From assembly GCF_002286785.1 (NCBI RefSeq), contig NZ_MUJY01000122.1:35800-99799 (forward strand): DNA of 64,000 bases, read 5' to 3'. Positions within the stretch are counted from its first letter, which is position 1. Every line of letters begins with the position of its first letter. The stretch comes from Pseudomonas sp. PIC25. Its GTDB lineage: Bacteria; Pseudomonadota; Gammaproteobacteria; Pseudomonadales; Pseudomonadaceae. Under the pieces are notes generated by a model. It ran no database searches, was not told where the DNA came from, and worked only from the letters and a program-made list of their open reading frames with translations. Below are positions 14,169 through 22,436 of the stretch, piece after piece. Position numbers and translations under genes: made by a program.

Positions 14169-14206
14169 GGCCCCGGCATGGATACGCGCAAGGCGTATTC
14201 ATGCCG
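14169..14206 (+). terminator. Imperfect hairpin between tolC and the EEP gene
   Basis: A near-perfect inverted repeat CCGGCATGGATACGC / GCGTATTCATGCCGG with a short loop lies right after the tolC stop between convergent genes. There is no clear U-tract. It is a likely transcript end for tolC. Confidence 0.5.
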
Positions 14207-14246
14207 GCCCTAATCTACCCTCCCTGCGTCCCCGCCGCCTTGGCCC

Positions 14247-15209
14247 TTACGGGTACCCGACCAGATACGCCACCGGGAAGTGGTCGCTTCGCAACGCCTT
14301 CCCCAGATAGACCCGCTGCACCGTGGCATAGACCTTGTTCGAGTTGATTTGGCCGACGGAATCGAAGCTCTTTGTCTTGTCGCTCCAGGTCCTGACCGAT
14401 ATCGACGCGTGGCAGATCGATTTCCACTGACAGCTTTCGTGGATATAGGCGTAGTCCAGCAGTGACGGAACCGCGATGTCGCCGGCCTCGACATCCGTGC
14501 CCATCGTGGCGTTCACGTACTGGCTCTCGCTCAGTTGCATCGGCCCCAGCGAATTCTTCTTCTCCTGCTGATACAACTGCTTGGCCAGCGCCACGGAGCT
14601 GCGGATGGAGATATGGGTGAAACCTGCATTGCCGGGCTCGCAGCGATACATCTTGTCATGCCCCGGCAAGGTGATGCTCTCCGGCGCATCGCTGGCATGG
14701 GTGTTCAGATCGCCGCCGAAGAATACCAATCGCTTGATGCCCTCGCCCCGGAAGCCGCCCAGCAACTTGATATCGTCCTGGACCTGCTCCAACGCGGCCT
14801 TCGAAGCATTCGCGTGACAGAAGGCGAAGACGTTGCCGCTCTTATCGCTCAGCAGCAGGGTGGCGCGTATGGCCTTCTCGCCCAGCGGCAATTCGAACGG
14901 TTCGACGTAGTCAGCCGCGATGTCGTTGCGGACGAACACCATCGACCCCAACGTCGTACCCTTGCGCAAGCCGCCCTCCAGGCTCAGCGACACTTTCATT
15001 TCGTAGGCGCCCTTGAGGTCCTCAACCAATCGCAGATTGGGATTGCCGGTAGTGCCCACTTCGAAGAGCGCGACGATCTCGGGCTTAAGGGTTGCCAGCG
15101 TGGTCAACAACGCATCCAGCTTTTCCTCGTACGCCTCGCTCATCGGCTTGCGTTCGTTCTGGTGGTTGAGGTGCTGGGTATTCCACATGAGGATCTTGAC
15201 GGTAGGCAC
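14247..15209 (-). CDS. Endonuclease/exonuclease/phosphatase-fold protein
   Basis: The 320-residue protein has the signature residues of the DNase I/EEP superfamily: an N-terminal ILMWNTQHLN strand with the conserved Asn, a metal-binding Glu in VALFEVGTTGNP, FCHANAS with a candidate catalytic His, FFGGDLNTHASD (GDxN) in the middle, and C-terminal RSDHFPVAYLV (Asp-His). The full catalytic set appears present. There is no signal peptide or membrane segment. I chose the GTG at 15209 because it has the strong ribosome site AGGGAGGAG at good spacing; the open frame extends to 15254. Members of this fold cut DNA, phosphoinositides, sphingomyelin or other phosphodiesters, and I cannot name a substrate. 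It is a single gene inserted between tolC and waaA, with more AT-rich codon choice than its neighbours by eye. Confidence 0.75.
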   Translation of the reverse strand: MPTVKILMWNTQHLNHQNERKPMSEAYEEKLDALLTTLATLKPEIVALFEVGTTGNPNLRLVEDLKGAYEMKVSLSLEGGLRKGTTLGSMVFVRNDIAADYVEPFELPLGEKAIRATLLLSDKSGNVFAFCHANASKAALEQVQDDIKLLGGFRGEGIKRLVFFGGDLNTHASDAPESITLPGHDKMYRCEPGNAGFTHISIRSSVALAKQLYQQEKKNSLGPMQLSESQYVNATMGTDVEAGDIAVPSLLDYAYIHESCQWKSICHASISVRTWSDKTKSFDSVGQINSNKVYATVQRVYLGKALRSDHFPVAYLVGYP

Positions 15210-15307
15210 TGCGGCTCCTCCCTGACGGCCCCGCGACTGCATGGCCACCCGCAACGATTACGGGCGACGCATCAAAGGTAGCAGGCGTGGGGCAAAGCGC
15301 GAGGTGT

Positions 15308-16585
15308 TCAGCGGGGATTGGCGAATAGCCGGTCCAGGCCATCCAGCAGCCGCTGCAAGGCGCCCTGGTTGTTTTGCAGAACCGCCAGGCCGGCCGCGCG
15401 CATCCGTTCGGCACACGCGGGCTCGTCCCAGAGCTGCAGCAGCGTTTCGGCCAGTGCCGGGGCGTCGTCCGTTTCGCACAGCGCCCCGGCGTCCCGGAGC
15501 TGCGCGGCGATGTCGAGGAAGTTGAACAGGTGCGGACCGCTCAACACCGGCTTGCCCAGGGCGGCCGGCTCCAGCAGGTTATGCCCGCCATTCGGCACCA
15601 GACTGCCGCCGACGAAAGCCTGATCGGCCAGCGCATAGAGAAACAGCAGCTCGCCCATGGTGTCGCCGACCAGTACCTGAGTCTGCCCCGTGACCGCTAC
15701 GCCGGTCGAGCGCCGCTCGGTGGCGAAACCTTCGCGGCGACACAGTTCGAACACACCGTTGAAACGCTCCGGATGACGCGGCACCAGGATCAGCAATGCC
15801 TCCGGATGACGCTGCAAGACTTGCCGATGGGCCGCCAGGACGACCTCGTCCTCGCCGGCATGGGTGCTCGCTGCGATCCACGCCGGCCTGCCGTTCAGAC
15901 CCCATTGCTCGCGCAAGAGCGCGGCGCGCTCCAGCAGTGCGGGATCGATGGTCAGATCGAATTTGATCGAGCCGGTCACGCTGACCGTCTCCGCACGCGC
16001 ACCCAAGCGACGGAAGCGCTCCGCTTCGGCCTCGGTCTGCACGGCCAGCCAGCTCATCTCCGCCAGCATCGGCGCGGTCAGCTTGGCGAAGCGTGCATAG
16101 CCACGGGCGGAACGTTCGGACAGCCGCGCGTTCGCCAGGGCCACCGGGATGTCGCGCCGGGCGCAGGCATGGATGTGGTTAGGCCACAGTTCGGTTTCCA
16201 TGATCACCGCCAGGCGCGGCTGCACCCGATCCAGGAAGCGCGCGGCTGCCCAGGGCAGGTCATAGGGCAAGTAGCAATGCCGGACGCTGTCGCCGAACAG
16301 CGCGCGAATGCGCTCCGAGCCGGTCGGGGTCATGCAGGTGACGGTGATCGGCACCCCCGGGTGGCGCGCCTGCAAGGCACGGATCATCGGCGCGGCGGCG
16401 ATGCTCTCCCCCACTGATACCGCATGCACCCAGATGCCGCCGGCCGACACCGCCGGCAATCCAAAGCCAAACCGCTCGCCGATACGCCGCGCATAGGCCG
16501 GCGCACGCCAGGCCCGCCAAGCCAGGCGAAGGGCAATCAGGGGCAAACCGAGGTGAAACAGCAAGGTATAGAGGAGACGATTCAT
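15308..16585 (-). CDS. waaA: 3-deoxy-D-manno-octulosonic acid (Kdo) transferase
   Basis: WaaA (KdtA) adds Kdo residues to the lipid A precursor at the inner membrane, the first step of core assembly. The 425-residue GT30 enzyme starts with an amphipathic/membrane-binding segment (MNRLLYTLLFHLGLPLIALR). It shows the conserved WVHAVSVGESIAA motif with the catalytic Glu near residue 60, and the C-terminal nucleotide-sugar site motif VPNGGHNLLEPAALGKPVL. I chose ATG 16585 as the start of the conserved N-terminus; the frame is open to 16666. It lies downstream of a LysR gene on the same strand but is probably transcribed on its own. Confidence 0.96.
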   Translation of the reverse strand: MNRLLYTLLFHLGLPLIALRLAWRAWRAPAYARRIGERFGFGLPAVSAGGIWVHAVSVGESIAAAPMIRALQARHPGVPITVTCMTPTGSERIRALFGDSVRHCYLPYDLPWAAARFLDRVQPRLAVIMETELWPNHIHACARRDIPVALANARLSERSARGYARFAKLTAPMLAEMSWLAVQTEAEAERFRRLGARAETVSVTGSIKFDLTIDPALLERAALLREQWGLNGRPAWIAASTHAGEDEVVLAAHRQVLQRHPEALLILVPRHPERFNGVFELCRREGFATERRSTGVAVTGQTQVLVGDTMGELLFLYALADQAFVGGSLVPNGGHNLLEPAALGKPVLSGPHLFNFLDIAAQLRDAGALCETDDAPALAETLLQLWDEPACAERMRAAGLAVLQNNQGALQRLLDGLDRLFANPR

Positions 16586-16632
16586 GGCGGCGGAGCTTAG
16601 CGCTTCAAGGGATGAAGGGTAAGGGGCAGGAA

Positions 16633-16666
16633 GTGAGGGGGAGGTGCACTTGCTCCCCCTCCTCAC
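16633..16666 (-). terminator. Inverted repeat between the LysR gene and waaA
   Basis: GTGAGGGGGAG (16633-16643) is complementary to much of CTCCCCCTCCTCAC (16653-16666). It lies just after the LysR stop. There is no U-tract, so its role as a terminator is a guess. Confidence 0.3.
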
Positions 16667-16669
16667 CCC

Positions 16670-17554
16670 TCACGCCTCACTCCCCAAATGTCTCGCCAGC
16701 GCATCGCCCAGCCAGCGCGCCGCCGGCCCCAGCGCCTCGTCGCGACGACAGACCAGTTCCACCACCAGCGGCGGTGGCGTCCAGTCGCTGCGCAATTCCA
16801 GCAAGTGGCCTTGGTAGGTGGGATACGAGGCGACGTGACGCGGCAACCAGGCCCAACCCAAATCGCGCATCACCAGCTCGGCCATGGCGTAGAAACTGTC
16901 GGCACGCCAGACCAACGGGCTAATCTGTTCGCCACCGGAATAGTGGCTGTCCTGCGGTGTCATCAACAGTTGCCGGTGCTGTGCAAGGGTTCGGCGGTCG
17001 GCATAGAGCACTCGCGCCAGCGGATGACCGGCCCCGCAGACAGTCACCATTTCGATGGTGCCCAGGCGCTGCCGCTCCAGGGCTTCCGGCATCTGCTCGT
17101 GGTGGAACAGCAGGCCGAGGTCGGCGCGCCGCTCCACCAGCTTGCGCGCCACGTCGCCCTGGGCACCGCTGGCCAGTTGCACTTCCAACAGCGGAAAGGC
17201 ATGGGCCAGTGCCTCCAGACTGGCGAGCACCGGCTGATAAGGCATGGCTTCGTCCTGGGCCAGGCGCAGGCGGGCTTCCTCACCCCGCTGCAGCCCATTG
17301 GCACGCCCTTGCAGGCGCTGGCACTGCTGCAACACCGCACGCGCCTCCTCGTGCAAGGCCTTGCCCGCCTCGGTGAGCCGCGGCATTCGACCGCCGCTGC
17401 GCTCGAACAGCCGTAGGCCGAGGTCCTCTTCCAGCAAGGCCACCGCCTGGCTCACCGCCGATTGCGCACGACGCAAATCGCGGGCCGCCGCGGAGAAGGA
17501 GCCGTATTCGCATACGGCGACAAAAGCGCTGAGCTGATCCAGATTCCACTGCAC
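16670..17554 (-). CDS. LysR-family transcriptional regulator
   Basis: The 294-residue protein has the LysR winged helix-turn-helix at residues about 1-60 (LSAFVAVCEYGSFSAAARDL ... AVSQAVALLEEDLGLRLFER) followed by a substrate-binding effector domain. It is divergent from the small multidrug resistance gene at 17651. The 96-base gap between them holds a perfect TATCT-N7-AGATA palindrome (ATC-N9-GAT, a classic LysR site), so it probably controls that pump and itself. It begins with GTG 17554; a GGAG ribosome site overlaps the operator. The effector molecule is unknown. Confidence 0.9.
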   Translation of the reverse strand: MQWNLDQLSAFVAVCEYGSFSAAARDLRRAQSAVSQAVALLEEDLGLRLFERSGGRMPRLTEAGKALHEEARAVLQQCQRLQGRANGLQRGEEARLRLAQDEAMPYQPVLASLEALAHAFPLLEVQLASGAQGDVARKLVERRADLGLLFHHEQMPEALERQRLGTIEMVTVCGAGHPLARVLYADRRTLAQHRQLLMTPQDSHYSGGEQISPLVWRADSFYAMAELVMRDLGWAWLPRHVASYPTYQGHLLELRSDWTPPPLVVELVCRRDEALGPAARWLGDALARHLGSEA

Positions 17555-17558
17555 AACC

Positions 17559-17575
17559 TATCTCCAAATCAGATA
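17559..17575. promoter_or_regulatory. Candidate LysR operator
   Basis: A perfect dyad TATCT-CCAAATC-AGATA contains both T-N11-A and ATC-N9-GAT, the patterns expected for LysR-type regulators. It lies 4 bases upstream of the LysR GTG and 9 bases upstream of the -35 proposed for the efflux gene, a position suited to activation of the pump and autorepression. Confidence 0.55.
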
Positions 17576-17584
17576 GCTGTTAGC

Positions 17585-17612
17585 TTGAGCCCATCATTCA
17601 AGCTTCTAGAAT
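17585..17612 (+). promoter_or_regulatory. Putative sigma-70 promoter of the SMR efflux gene
   Basis: TTGAGC (17585-17590) and TAGAAT (17607-17612) are separated by 16 bases. The start codon is 38 bases beyond the -10, with AGGAG at about 17638. Confidence 0.5.
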
Positions 17613-17650
17613 GGCGACCGTCAAAACTTCTCGTTTCAGGAGTCGCCACC

Positions 17651-17983
17651 ATGCCGGGCTATCTGTATCTGGGCATTGCCATCGCCGCCGAAGTGATCGC
17701 CACCACCTCGCTGAAAGCCGTGGAAGGTGTAGCTAAGCCGATTCCGCTGGCCCTGGTGGTACTGGGCTACGGGCTGTCGTTCTGGATGCTGACACTGGTG
17801 GTGAAGAGCATTCCGATCGGCATCGCCTATGCCATCTGGGCCGGGCTCGGGATCGTGCTGGTGAGCATCGCCGCCGTATTCCTCTACCAGCAGAAGCTCG
17901 ACCTGCCGGCCATGCTCGGCATGGCGCTGATCGTGTGTGGGGTGGTGGTGATCCAGCTCTTCTCCCGGTCCGTTGCACACTAA
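17651..17983 (+). CDS. emrE: EmrE-like small multidrug resistance transporter
   Basis: The protein is a 110-residue four-helix proton/drug antiporter of the SMR family in the inner membrane. Key residues known from EmrE are at the same numbers here: Glu14 (proton and drug binding, in AIAAEVIATT), Tyr60 and Trp63 (in IAYAIWAGLG). AGGAG at good spacing supports ATG 17651. EmrE-type pumps export quaternary ammonium compounds and cationic dyes, and contribute to aminoglycoside tolerance in P. aeruginosa. The divergent LysR protein is the likely regulator. Confidence 0.93.
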   Translation: MPGYLYLGIAIAAEVIATTSLKAVEGVAKPIPLALVVLGYGLSFWMLTLVVKSIPIGIAYAIWAGLGIVLVSIAAVFLYQQKLDLPAMLGMALIVCGVVVIQLFSRSVAH

Positions 17984-18013
17984 TAAGCTGTTGAAAAACT
18001 ATCTGCTAAAGCA

Positions 18014-18073
18014 GCGACAAGCCTCAGGCTGAAGCGAAGAGCTGAGCGAGGAGCTTGCGCCGGGGCTTGTCGC
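18014..18073. repeat. REP-like inverted repeat (GCGACAAGCC / GGCTTGTCGC)
   Basis: A perfect 10-bp inverted repeat has arms at 18014-18023 and 18064-18073 around a 40-base internal segment that is itself partly self-complementary. It lies between the SMR gene and the FAD oxidoreductase gene, both rightward. It may stop or stabilise the SMR transcript, or be a dispersed palindromic element. Confidence 0.55.
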
Positions 18074-18130
18074 TTGTCGTCGATGGCTTGCAGTTATACT
18101 GGCGGCAATTTTTTCGACCAAGGCAGCCCC

Positions 18131-19306
18131 ATGTCCCAACACCTTTCCACCGACGTGCTCATCGTCGGCGGCGGTATCGCCGGTCTCTGGCTCAACGCGC
18201 GCCTGCGCCGCCAGGGTTTCTCCACCGTGCTGGTGGAGAACGCCAGCCTCGGCGGCGGACAGAGTCTGAAATCCCAGGGCATCATCCACGGTGGCACCAA
18301 ATACGCCCTGCACGGAGCCCTGACCGGCGCCTCCGAGGCCATCGCCGACATGCCGCGCCGTTGGCGCGAAGCGCTGGCCGGCATGGGCGAGCTGGACCTG
18401 CGCGGCGTACGCCTGCTTTCCGATGCCCACTACCTCTGGTCGCCCGGCACCCTGGCCGGCAACCTGACCAGCTTCTTCGCCAGCAAGGCCGTGCGTTCGC
18501 GGGTCGACCAGGTGAAGGGCGACGCCCTGCCGCCGGCCCTGCAGCATCCCCGCTTCAAGGGCAAGGTCTACCGTCTCACCGAACTGGTGCTCGACGTGCC
18601 CAGCCTGATCGCCCGCCTGGCCGAGTTGGCCGGAGACAGCCTGCTCGCCGCCGACGAGATCGCCCCGCTGCGCGACAACGGCGAGCTGGCCGGCCTTGTC
18701 GTCGACGGTCGTGAAATCCGTGCCCAACGCATCGTGCTCAGTGCCGGCGCCGGCAATGCCACCCTACTCAGCGCGCTCGGCCTGTCCGAACCGGCCATGC
18801 AGCGCCGTCCGCTGCACATGGTGCTGGTCAAGGCACCGACGCTGAAACCGCTCTATGCCCACTGCCTCGGCGGCGGGCCCAAGCCACGGGTCACCGTGAC
18901 CACCCATCCGGCTGCCGACGGCCAGTGGGTCTGGTACCTCGGCGGCGATCTCGCCGAAGCCGATGGCGTCGCCCGAGACGAGGCCGCGCAAATCGCCGCT
19001 GCCCGCAAGGAGTTGAGCGAATTGCTGCCCTGGATAGACCTGTCCCAGGCCCGTTTCGCCTGCCTGCGGGTGGACCGTGCCGAGCCGGCCCAGTCCGGGC
19101 TGGTCCGCCCGGACAACGCCTTCCTCGCCGAACAGAACCGCCTGCTCATCGGTTGGCCGACCAAGCTGGCGCTGGCCCCGGACTTCGCCGATCGCGTGCT
19201 GGCCAACCTCGACCGCGACGGCATCCAACCCGGCGAACACGGCGAGCGGCCCGTCCTGCCCAAGCCGCCCGTCGGCCAGCCGGTATGGGAGGAGCTGCTG
19301 CCATGA
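18131..19306 (+). CDS. FAD-dependent oxidoreductase (DAO family)
   Basis: The 391-residue protein has an N-terminal Rossmann FAD site (VLIVGGGIAGLWLNARL, residues about 9-25, ending with the ribose-binding Glu in VLVE) and the SLGGGQSLKSQGIIHGGTKYA segment typical of D-amino-acid/glycerol-3-phosphate oxidase-like flavoproteins. The substrate is unknown. ATG 18131 is chosen at the start of the conserved FAD domain. The stop overlaps the next gene's start as ATGA, so it is coupled to the aldo/keto reductase that follows. The two redox enzymes may act on the same metabolite, but that is inference. Confidence 0.82.
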   Translation: MSQHLSTDVLIVGGGIAGLWLNARLRRQGFSTVLVENASLGGGQSLKSQGIIHGGTKYALHGALTGASEAIADMPRRWREALAGMGELDLRGVRLLSDAHYLWSPGTLAGNLTSFFASKAVRSRVDQVKGDALPPALQHPRFKGKVYRLTELVLDVPSLIARLAELAGDSLLAADEIAPLRDNGELAGLVVDGREIRAQRIVLSAGAGNATLLSALGLSEPAMQRRPLHMVLVKAPTLKPLYAHCLGGGPKPRVTVTTHPAADGQWVWYLGGDLAEADGVARDEAAQIAAARKELSELLPWIDLSQARFACLRVDRAEPAQSGLVRPDNAFLAEQNRLLIGWPTKLALAPDFADRVLANLDRDGIQPGEHGERPVLPKPPVGQPVWEELLP

Positions 19307-20112
19307 AGACCCTGCACGGCCTCGATCGTCCCCTCGGCGACACCGGCCTCGTGGTCTCCCCGCTCGGCCTCGGCACGGTCAAGCTCGGGCGCGACCAGGG
19401 CGTGAAATACCCCAGCGGCTTCACCATTCCCGACGACCGGGAAGCGCGCCAGCTACTGGATCTGGCCCGCGAACTCGGCATCAACCTGATCGATACGGCA
19501 CCTGCCTACGGCCGCAGCGAAGAACGGCTCGGCCCGCTGCTGCGCGGCCAGCGCGATGCCTGGGTGATCGTCAGCAAGGTGGGCGAGGAGTTCGAGGGCG
19601 GCCAGTCGCGCTTCGACTTCTCCCCGGCGCACACCCGCCTCTCCCTGGAACGCAGCCTGAAGCGCCTGGAAACGGACATTATCGATCTGGTACTGGTGCA
19701 CTCCGACGGCAACGACGTCGCCATCCTGCGCGACAGCGGCGTCTACGAGACCCTCGCCGAGCTGAAGCGCGAGGGCAAGCTCCGCGCCTTCGGCCTCTCC
19801 GGCAAGACGGTGGAAGGCGGCCTACTGGCCTTGGAGCGCGGCGACTGCGCCATGGTCACCTACAACCTCAACGAGCAGGGCGAGCGGCCGGTACTGGACT
19901 ACGCCGCCGAGCACGGCAAGGGCATCCTGATCAAGAAGGCCCTGGCCAGCGGCCACGCCTGCCTGGGTGCCGGCGTGGACCCGGTGCGCGCCAGTTTCGA
20001 GCTGCTGTTCGGCCATCCTGGGGTGGCCAGCGCGATCATCGGCACCATCAACCCGCTGCATCTGTCCCATAATGTCGCGACGGCCGCCGCCGTGATTCGT
20101 GGCGGCCACTGA
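19303..20112 (+). CDS. Aldo/keto reductase family protein
   Basis: The 269-residue TIM-barrel reductase shows the usual catalytic tetrad: Asp and Tyr in INLIDTAPAYGRSEE, Lys in WVIVSKVGEE and His in LVLVHSDG. The C-terminus is short compared with the typical 310-330 residues, but the NADPH-binding region FGHPGVASAIIGTINPLHL is present, so it is not obviously broken. It overlaps the upstream flavoprotein by ATGA. The substrate is unknown. Confidence 0.87.
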   Translation: MKTLHGLDRPLGDTGLVVSPLGLGTVKLGRDQGVKYPSGFTIPDDREARQLLDLARELGINLIDTAPAYGRSEERLGPLLRGQRDAWVIVSKVGEEFEGGQSRFDFSPAHTRLSLERSLKRLETDIIDLVLVHSDGNDVAILRDSGVYETLAELKREGKLRAFGLSGKTVEGGLLALERGDCAMVTYNLNEQGERPVLDYAAEHGKGILIKKALASGHACLGAGVDPVRASFELLFGHPGVASAIIGTINPLHLSHNVATAAAVIRGGH

Positions 20113-20204
20113 AACTGTCATCAAGCCGCCGCCTGAGCGCGGCATACTCGAACAGGCCATGCGCCGCTTCCGCGGCCCCCTGACGCCAGCAAGAAGGAGA
20201 CGAC

Positions 20205-21113
20205 ATGTCGCGTACCCTTGCCCGCAAGGACCCCAGTGCCTTTAAGACCCTGCCGCTTTTCGTCGAGGCCAGCCCGGACGGGCTCAGCTACCAGAGCCTC
20301 GGCCGACCGCTGAACTTCGCCCAGATGCTGGAAAAGCGTCGGCCGATCGAAGTGAACGATCCTGACCGTTTCGCGGTGGAACTGGCCAACCTCGGTGTCT
20401 CGGTGCGCCTGACGCTGTCCTGGCAGGGTCGCGAGTATTGGCTGCTGGTGCGCCAACGCCGCCTCGACCGGGGCGACGTGGTGCTCAAGCTGATCTCCGG
20501 CTACGTCCCGGCCCACGAACTCAACCTGCCATTGCTGACCGCCATCCAGGAGGTCGCCGAGGAATGCCTGCTGGAAACCCCGGAAGGCTGGCTGGCCGGC
20601 CGCTTCGGCGACACCTGGCTGCCAACGCCCTACCAGGGCGCCCTGCGCTATCGCGAGGCCACGCACTTCCGCCTCAGCCCCCTGTCCGGTGCGGCGCGCC
20701 CGATACGCTGCGGCAACCTGACGCTGATGGAGCGCCCGCGCGCCTACGTGCATCAGCCCACCGCTTCGCTGCAGCTGGTCTACGACCTGCGCCTGGAGCT
20801 GCCGAAGGAGGCGCGTCAGCTTAGCCTCTTCCATGTCGACGAGCGCTTGGAAGACGGCCGGCTCATCGCCCGCCTCGAACGCAGCCGACCAGACCTGTAC
20901 CTGATTCCCCTCGACCAGGGCCGCCCCACCGGCGAATTGCTCACCCTCAAGCGCGGCATGCTGGCACCGGCAGCGACCCGCGGCCTGTGGCTGGCAGAAA
21001 GCTTCGCCCCGCAGGATGGCTGGCTGGTACGCGACGAACGCATCCGCTGGAAGGACTGGCTGGTCCAGCAGAACCTGGCCCCGACAAAAAAAGCAGCGGC
21101 TGGCAGACGGTAA
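20205..21113 (+). CDS. Uncharacterised protein with a degenerate Nudix-like motif
   Basis: This 302-residue soluble protein is conserved in Pseudomonas by position, but I cannot assign a function. The segment from Gly98 (about residues 98-123, ending QEVAEECLL) resembles a Nudix box with the G-x5-E start and an EV-A-EE core. However, it has nine rather than seven spacer residues, Gln for the first Arg and Leu for the final Gly. Catalysis by the usual Nudix mechanism is therefore doubtful. No signal peptide or membrane segment is seen. AAGGAG lies 7 bases before ATG 20205. It is the last rightward gene before a convergent acyl-CoA dehydrogenase pair. Confidence 0.75.
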   Translation: MSRTLARKDPSAFKTLPLFVEASPDGLSYQSLGRPLNFAQMLEKRRPIEVNDPDRFAVELANLGVSVRLTLSWQGREYWLLVRQRRLDRGDVVLKLISGYVPAHELNLPLLTAIQEVAEECLLETPEGWLAGRFGDTWLPTPYQGALRYREATHFRLSPLSGAARPIRCGNLTLMERPRAYVHQPTASLQLVYDLRLELPKEARQLSLFHVDERLEDGRLIARLERSRPDLYLIPLDQGRPTGELLTLKRGMLAPAATRGLWLAESFAPQDGWLVRDERIRWKDWLVQQNLAPTKKAAAGRR

Positions 21114-21117
21114 GTGC

Positions 21118-21175
21118 AGAGGCGAAGTCATTCGCCCGTCGGGGCCTCTCACATGGGCGAAATAAATTCGCCTCT
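21118..21175. repeat. Nested GGCGAA/TTCGCC palindromic repeat
   Basis: The element contains two hairpins (GGCGAA-gtca-TTCGCC at 21121-21136 and GGCGAA-ataaa-TTCGCC at 21156-21172) inside a perfect outer 9-bp inverted repeat (AGAGGCGAA at 21118-21126, TTCGCCTCT at 21167-21175). It sits between convergent genes, where REP-type elements usually lie. A relative with the same TTCGCC core is at 54639-54664. Confidence 0.6.
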
Positions 21176-21219
21176 ACAGGGCATGGCGTGGGACCGCTTC
21201 CTCACGCCACGTGCCTTAC

Positions 21220-22425
21220 TCACTTCAACTCACTGGAACTCTTGCCCAACTGCCGGCGAGCGACGATCAGCAACTGGATTTGCTGGGTGCCTTCGAAGAT
21301 GTCGAGGATCTTCGAGTCGCGGGCCCACTTCTCCAGCAATTCGTCTTCGCCATAACCCAGGGCGCCGGCCAGCTCCACGCACTTGAGAGTGACTTCATTG
21401 GCCACCCGTCCGGCCTTAGCCTTGGCGATAGAGGCCTCCTTGGAGTTGGGTAACTTGTTGTCCGCCATCCAGGCCGCTTTGAGGGTAAGCAGCCGCGCCG
21501 CCTCCCACTCAGCTTCCAGGCGATACAGGGTTGCCTCGGCATGGCTGACTGACAACAACGGGCGGGCATAATCGAAACGGCAGGGTTTCTTCAGCAGTTC
21601 GCGGGTACGGTCCAGCGCCGCCTTGGCTACGCCCACCGCCATGCCAGCCACCAACGGGCGGGTGTTATCGAAGGTCTCCATGACCCCGGCGAAGCCCTTC
21701 TGCACGTCGATTTCCGGGTTGCCTAGCAGATTGGCAGCCGGCACGCGGCAATCGTTGAAGCTGATGGAGGCAGTGTCCGAGGCCTTGATCCCGAGTTTTT
21801 TCTCCAACCGGGTGACAGTCATCCCCGGCGTGCCCTTCTCCACCACGAAGGACTTGATCGCCGCCCGTCCCAGGCTGCGGTCCAGGGACGCCCAGACCAC
21901 CACGGCATCGGCTCGCTCGCCGGAGGTGACGAAGATTTTCTCGCCGTTGAGCACGTAATGATCGCCATCCTTTACCGCCGTGGCGCGGATCGCCGCCGAG
22001 TCGGAGCCGCAACCCGGTTCGGTGATCGCCATGGCCGCCCAGGTGGAGCCGAAGCGCTGCAACTGCTCCTCGTTGGCCACCGCAGCGATGGCCGCATTAC
22101 CCAGGCCCTGACGCGGCATGGCCAGGAGCAGGCCGACATCGCCCCAGCACAGCTCCATCACCCCCAGACAGGCGGACAGGTTGCCACCGTTGCGCACGCC
22201 CTCCTCCTGGGCCGTGCTCTTGCGCTTGCTCGCCGAGGTGGCACCGACCGCTTCCGGCGAACCGGCGTTCATGCCGTCTAGCAACGCCGCCAGCAGATCC
22301 AGCTCCTTCGGATAGGCGTGCTCGGCCTTGTCGTATTTGCGCGAGATCGGCCGGAAATAATTGGCCGCCACCTGATGTGCCTGGGTCACCAGGCCACGGA
22401 ATTTCTTCGGGGTTTCCAGATTCAT
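21220..22425 (-). CDS. Acyl-CoA dehydrogenase family protein (catalytic type)
   Basis: The 401-residue flavoenzyme has the acyl-CoA dehydrogenase signatures: WAAMAITEPGCGSD (FAD/substrate contact, residues about 130-143), NGEKIFVTSGERADAVVVW in the middle domain, and the C-terminal ILDIFEGTQQIQ, where the Glu is the expected catalytic base. It follows its partner gene by 11 bases and the two are clearly co-transcribed. ATG 22425 begins the conserved N-terminus; the frame is open to 22491. The acyl substrate is unknown. Compare the partner at 22437-23723, which lacks the EGT motif. Confidence 0.9.
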   Translation of the reverse strand: MNLETPKKFRGLVTQAHQVAANYFRPISRKYDKAEHAYPKELDLLAALLDGMNAGSPEAVGATSASKRKSTAQEEGVRNGGNLSACLGVMELCWGDVGLLLAMPRQGLGNAAIAAVANEEQLQRFGSTWAAMAITEPGCGSDSAAIRATAVKDGDHYVLNGEKIFVTSGERADAVVVWASLDRSLGRAAIKSFVVEKGTPGMTVTRLEKKLGIKASDTASISFNDCRVPAANLLGNPEIDVQKGFAGVMETFDNTRPLVAGMAVGVAKAALDRTRELLKKPCRFDYARPLLSVSHAEATLYRLEAEWEAARLLTLKAAWMADNKLPNSKEASIAKAKAGRVANEVTLKCVELAGALGYGEDELLEKWARDSKILDIFEGTQQIQLLIVARRQLGKSSSELK

Positions 22426-22436
22426 AGAAGCCTGCC

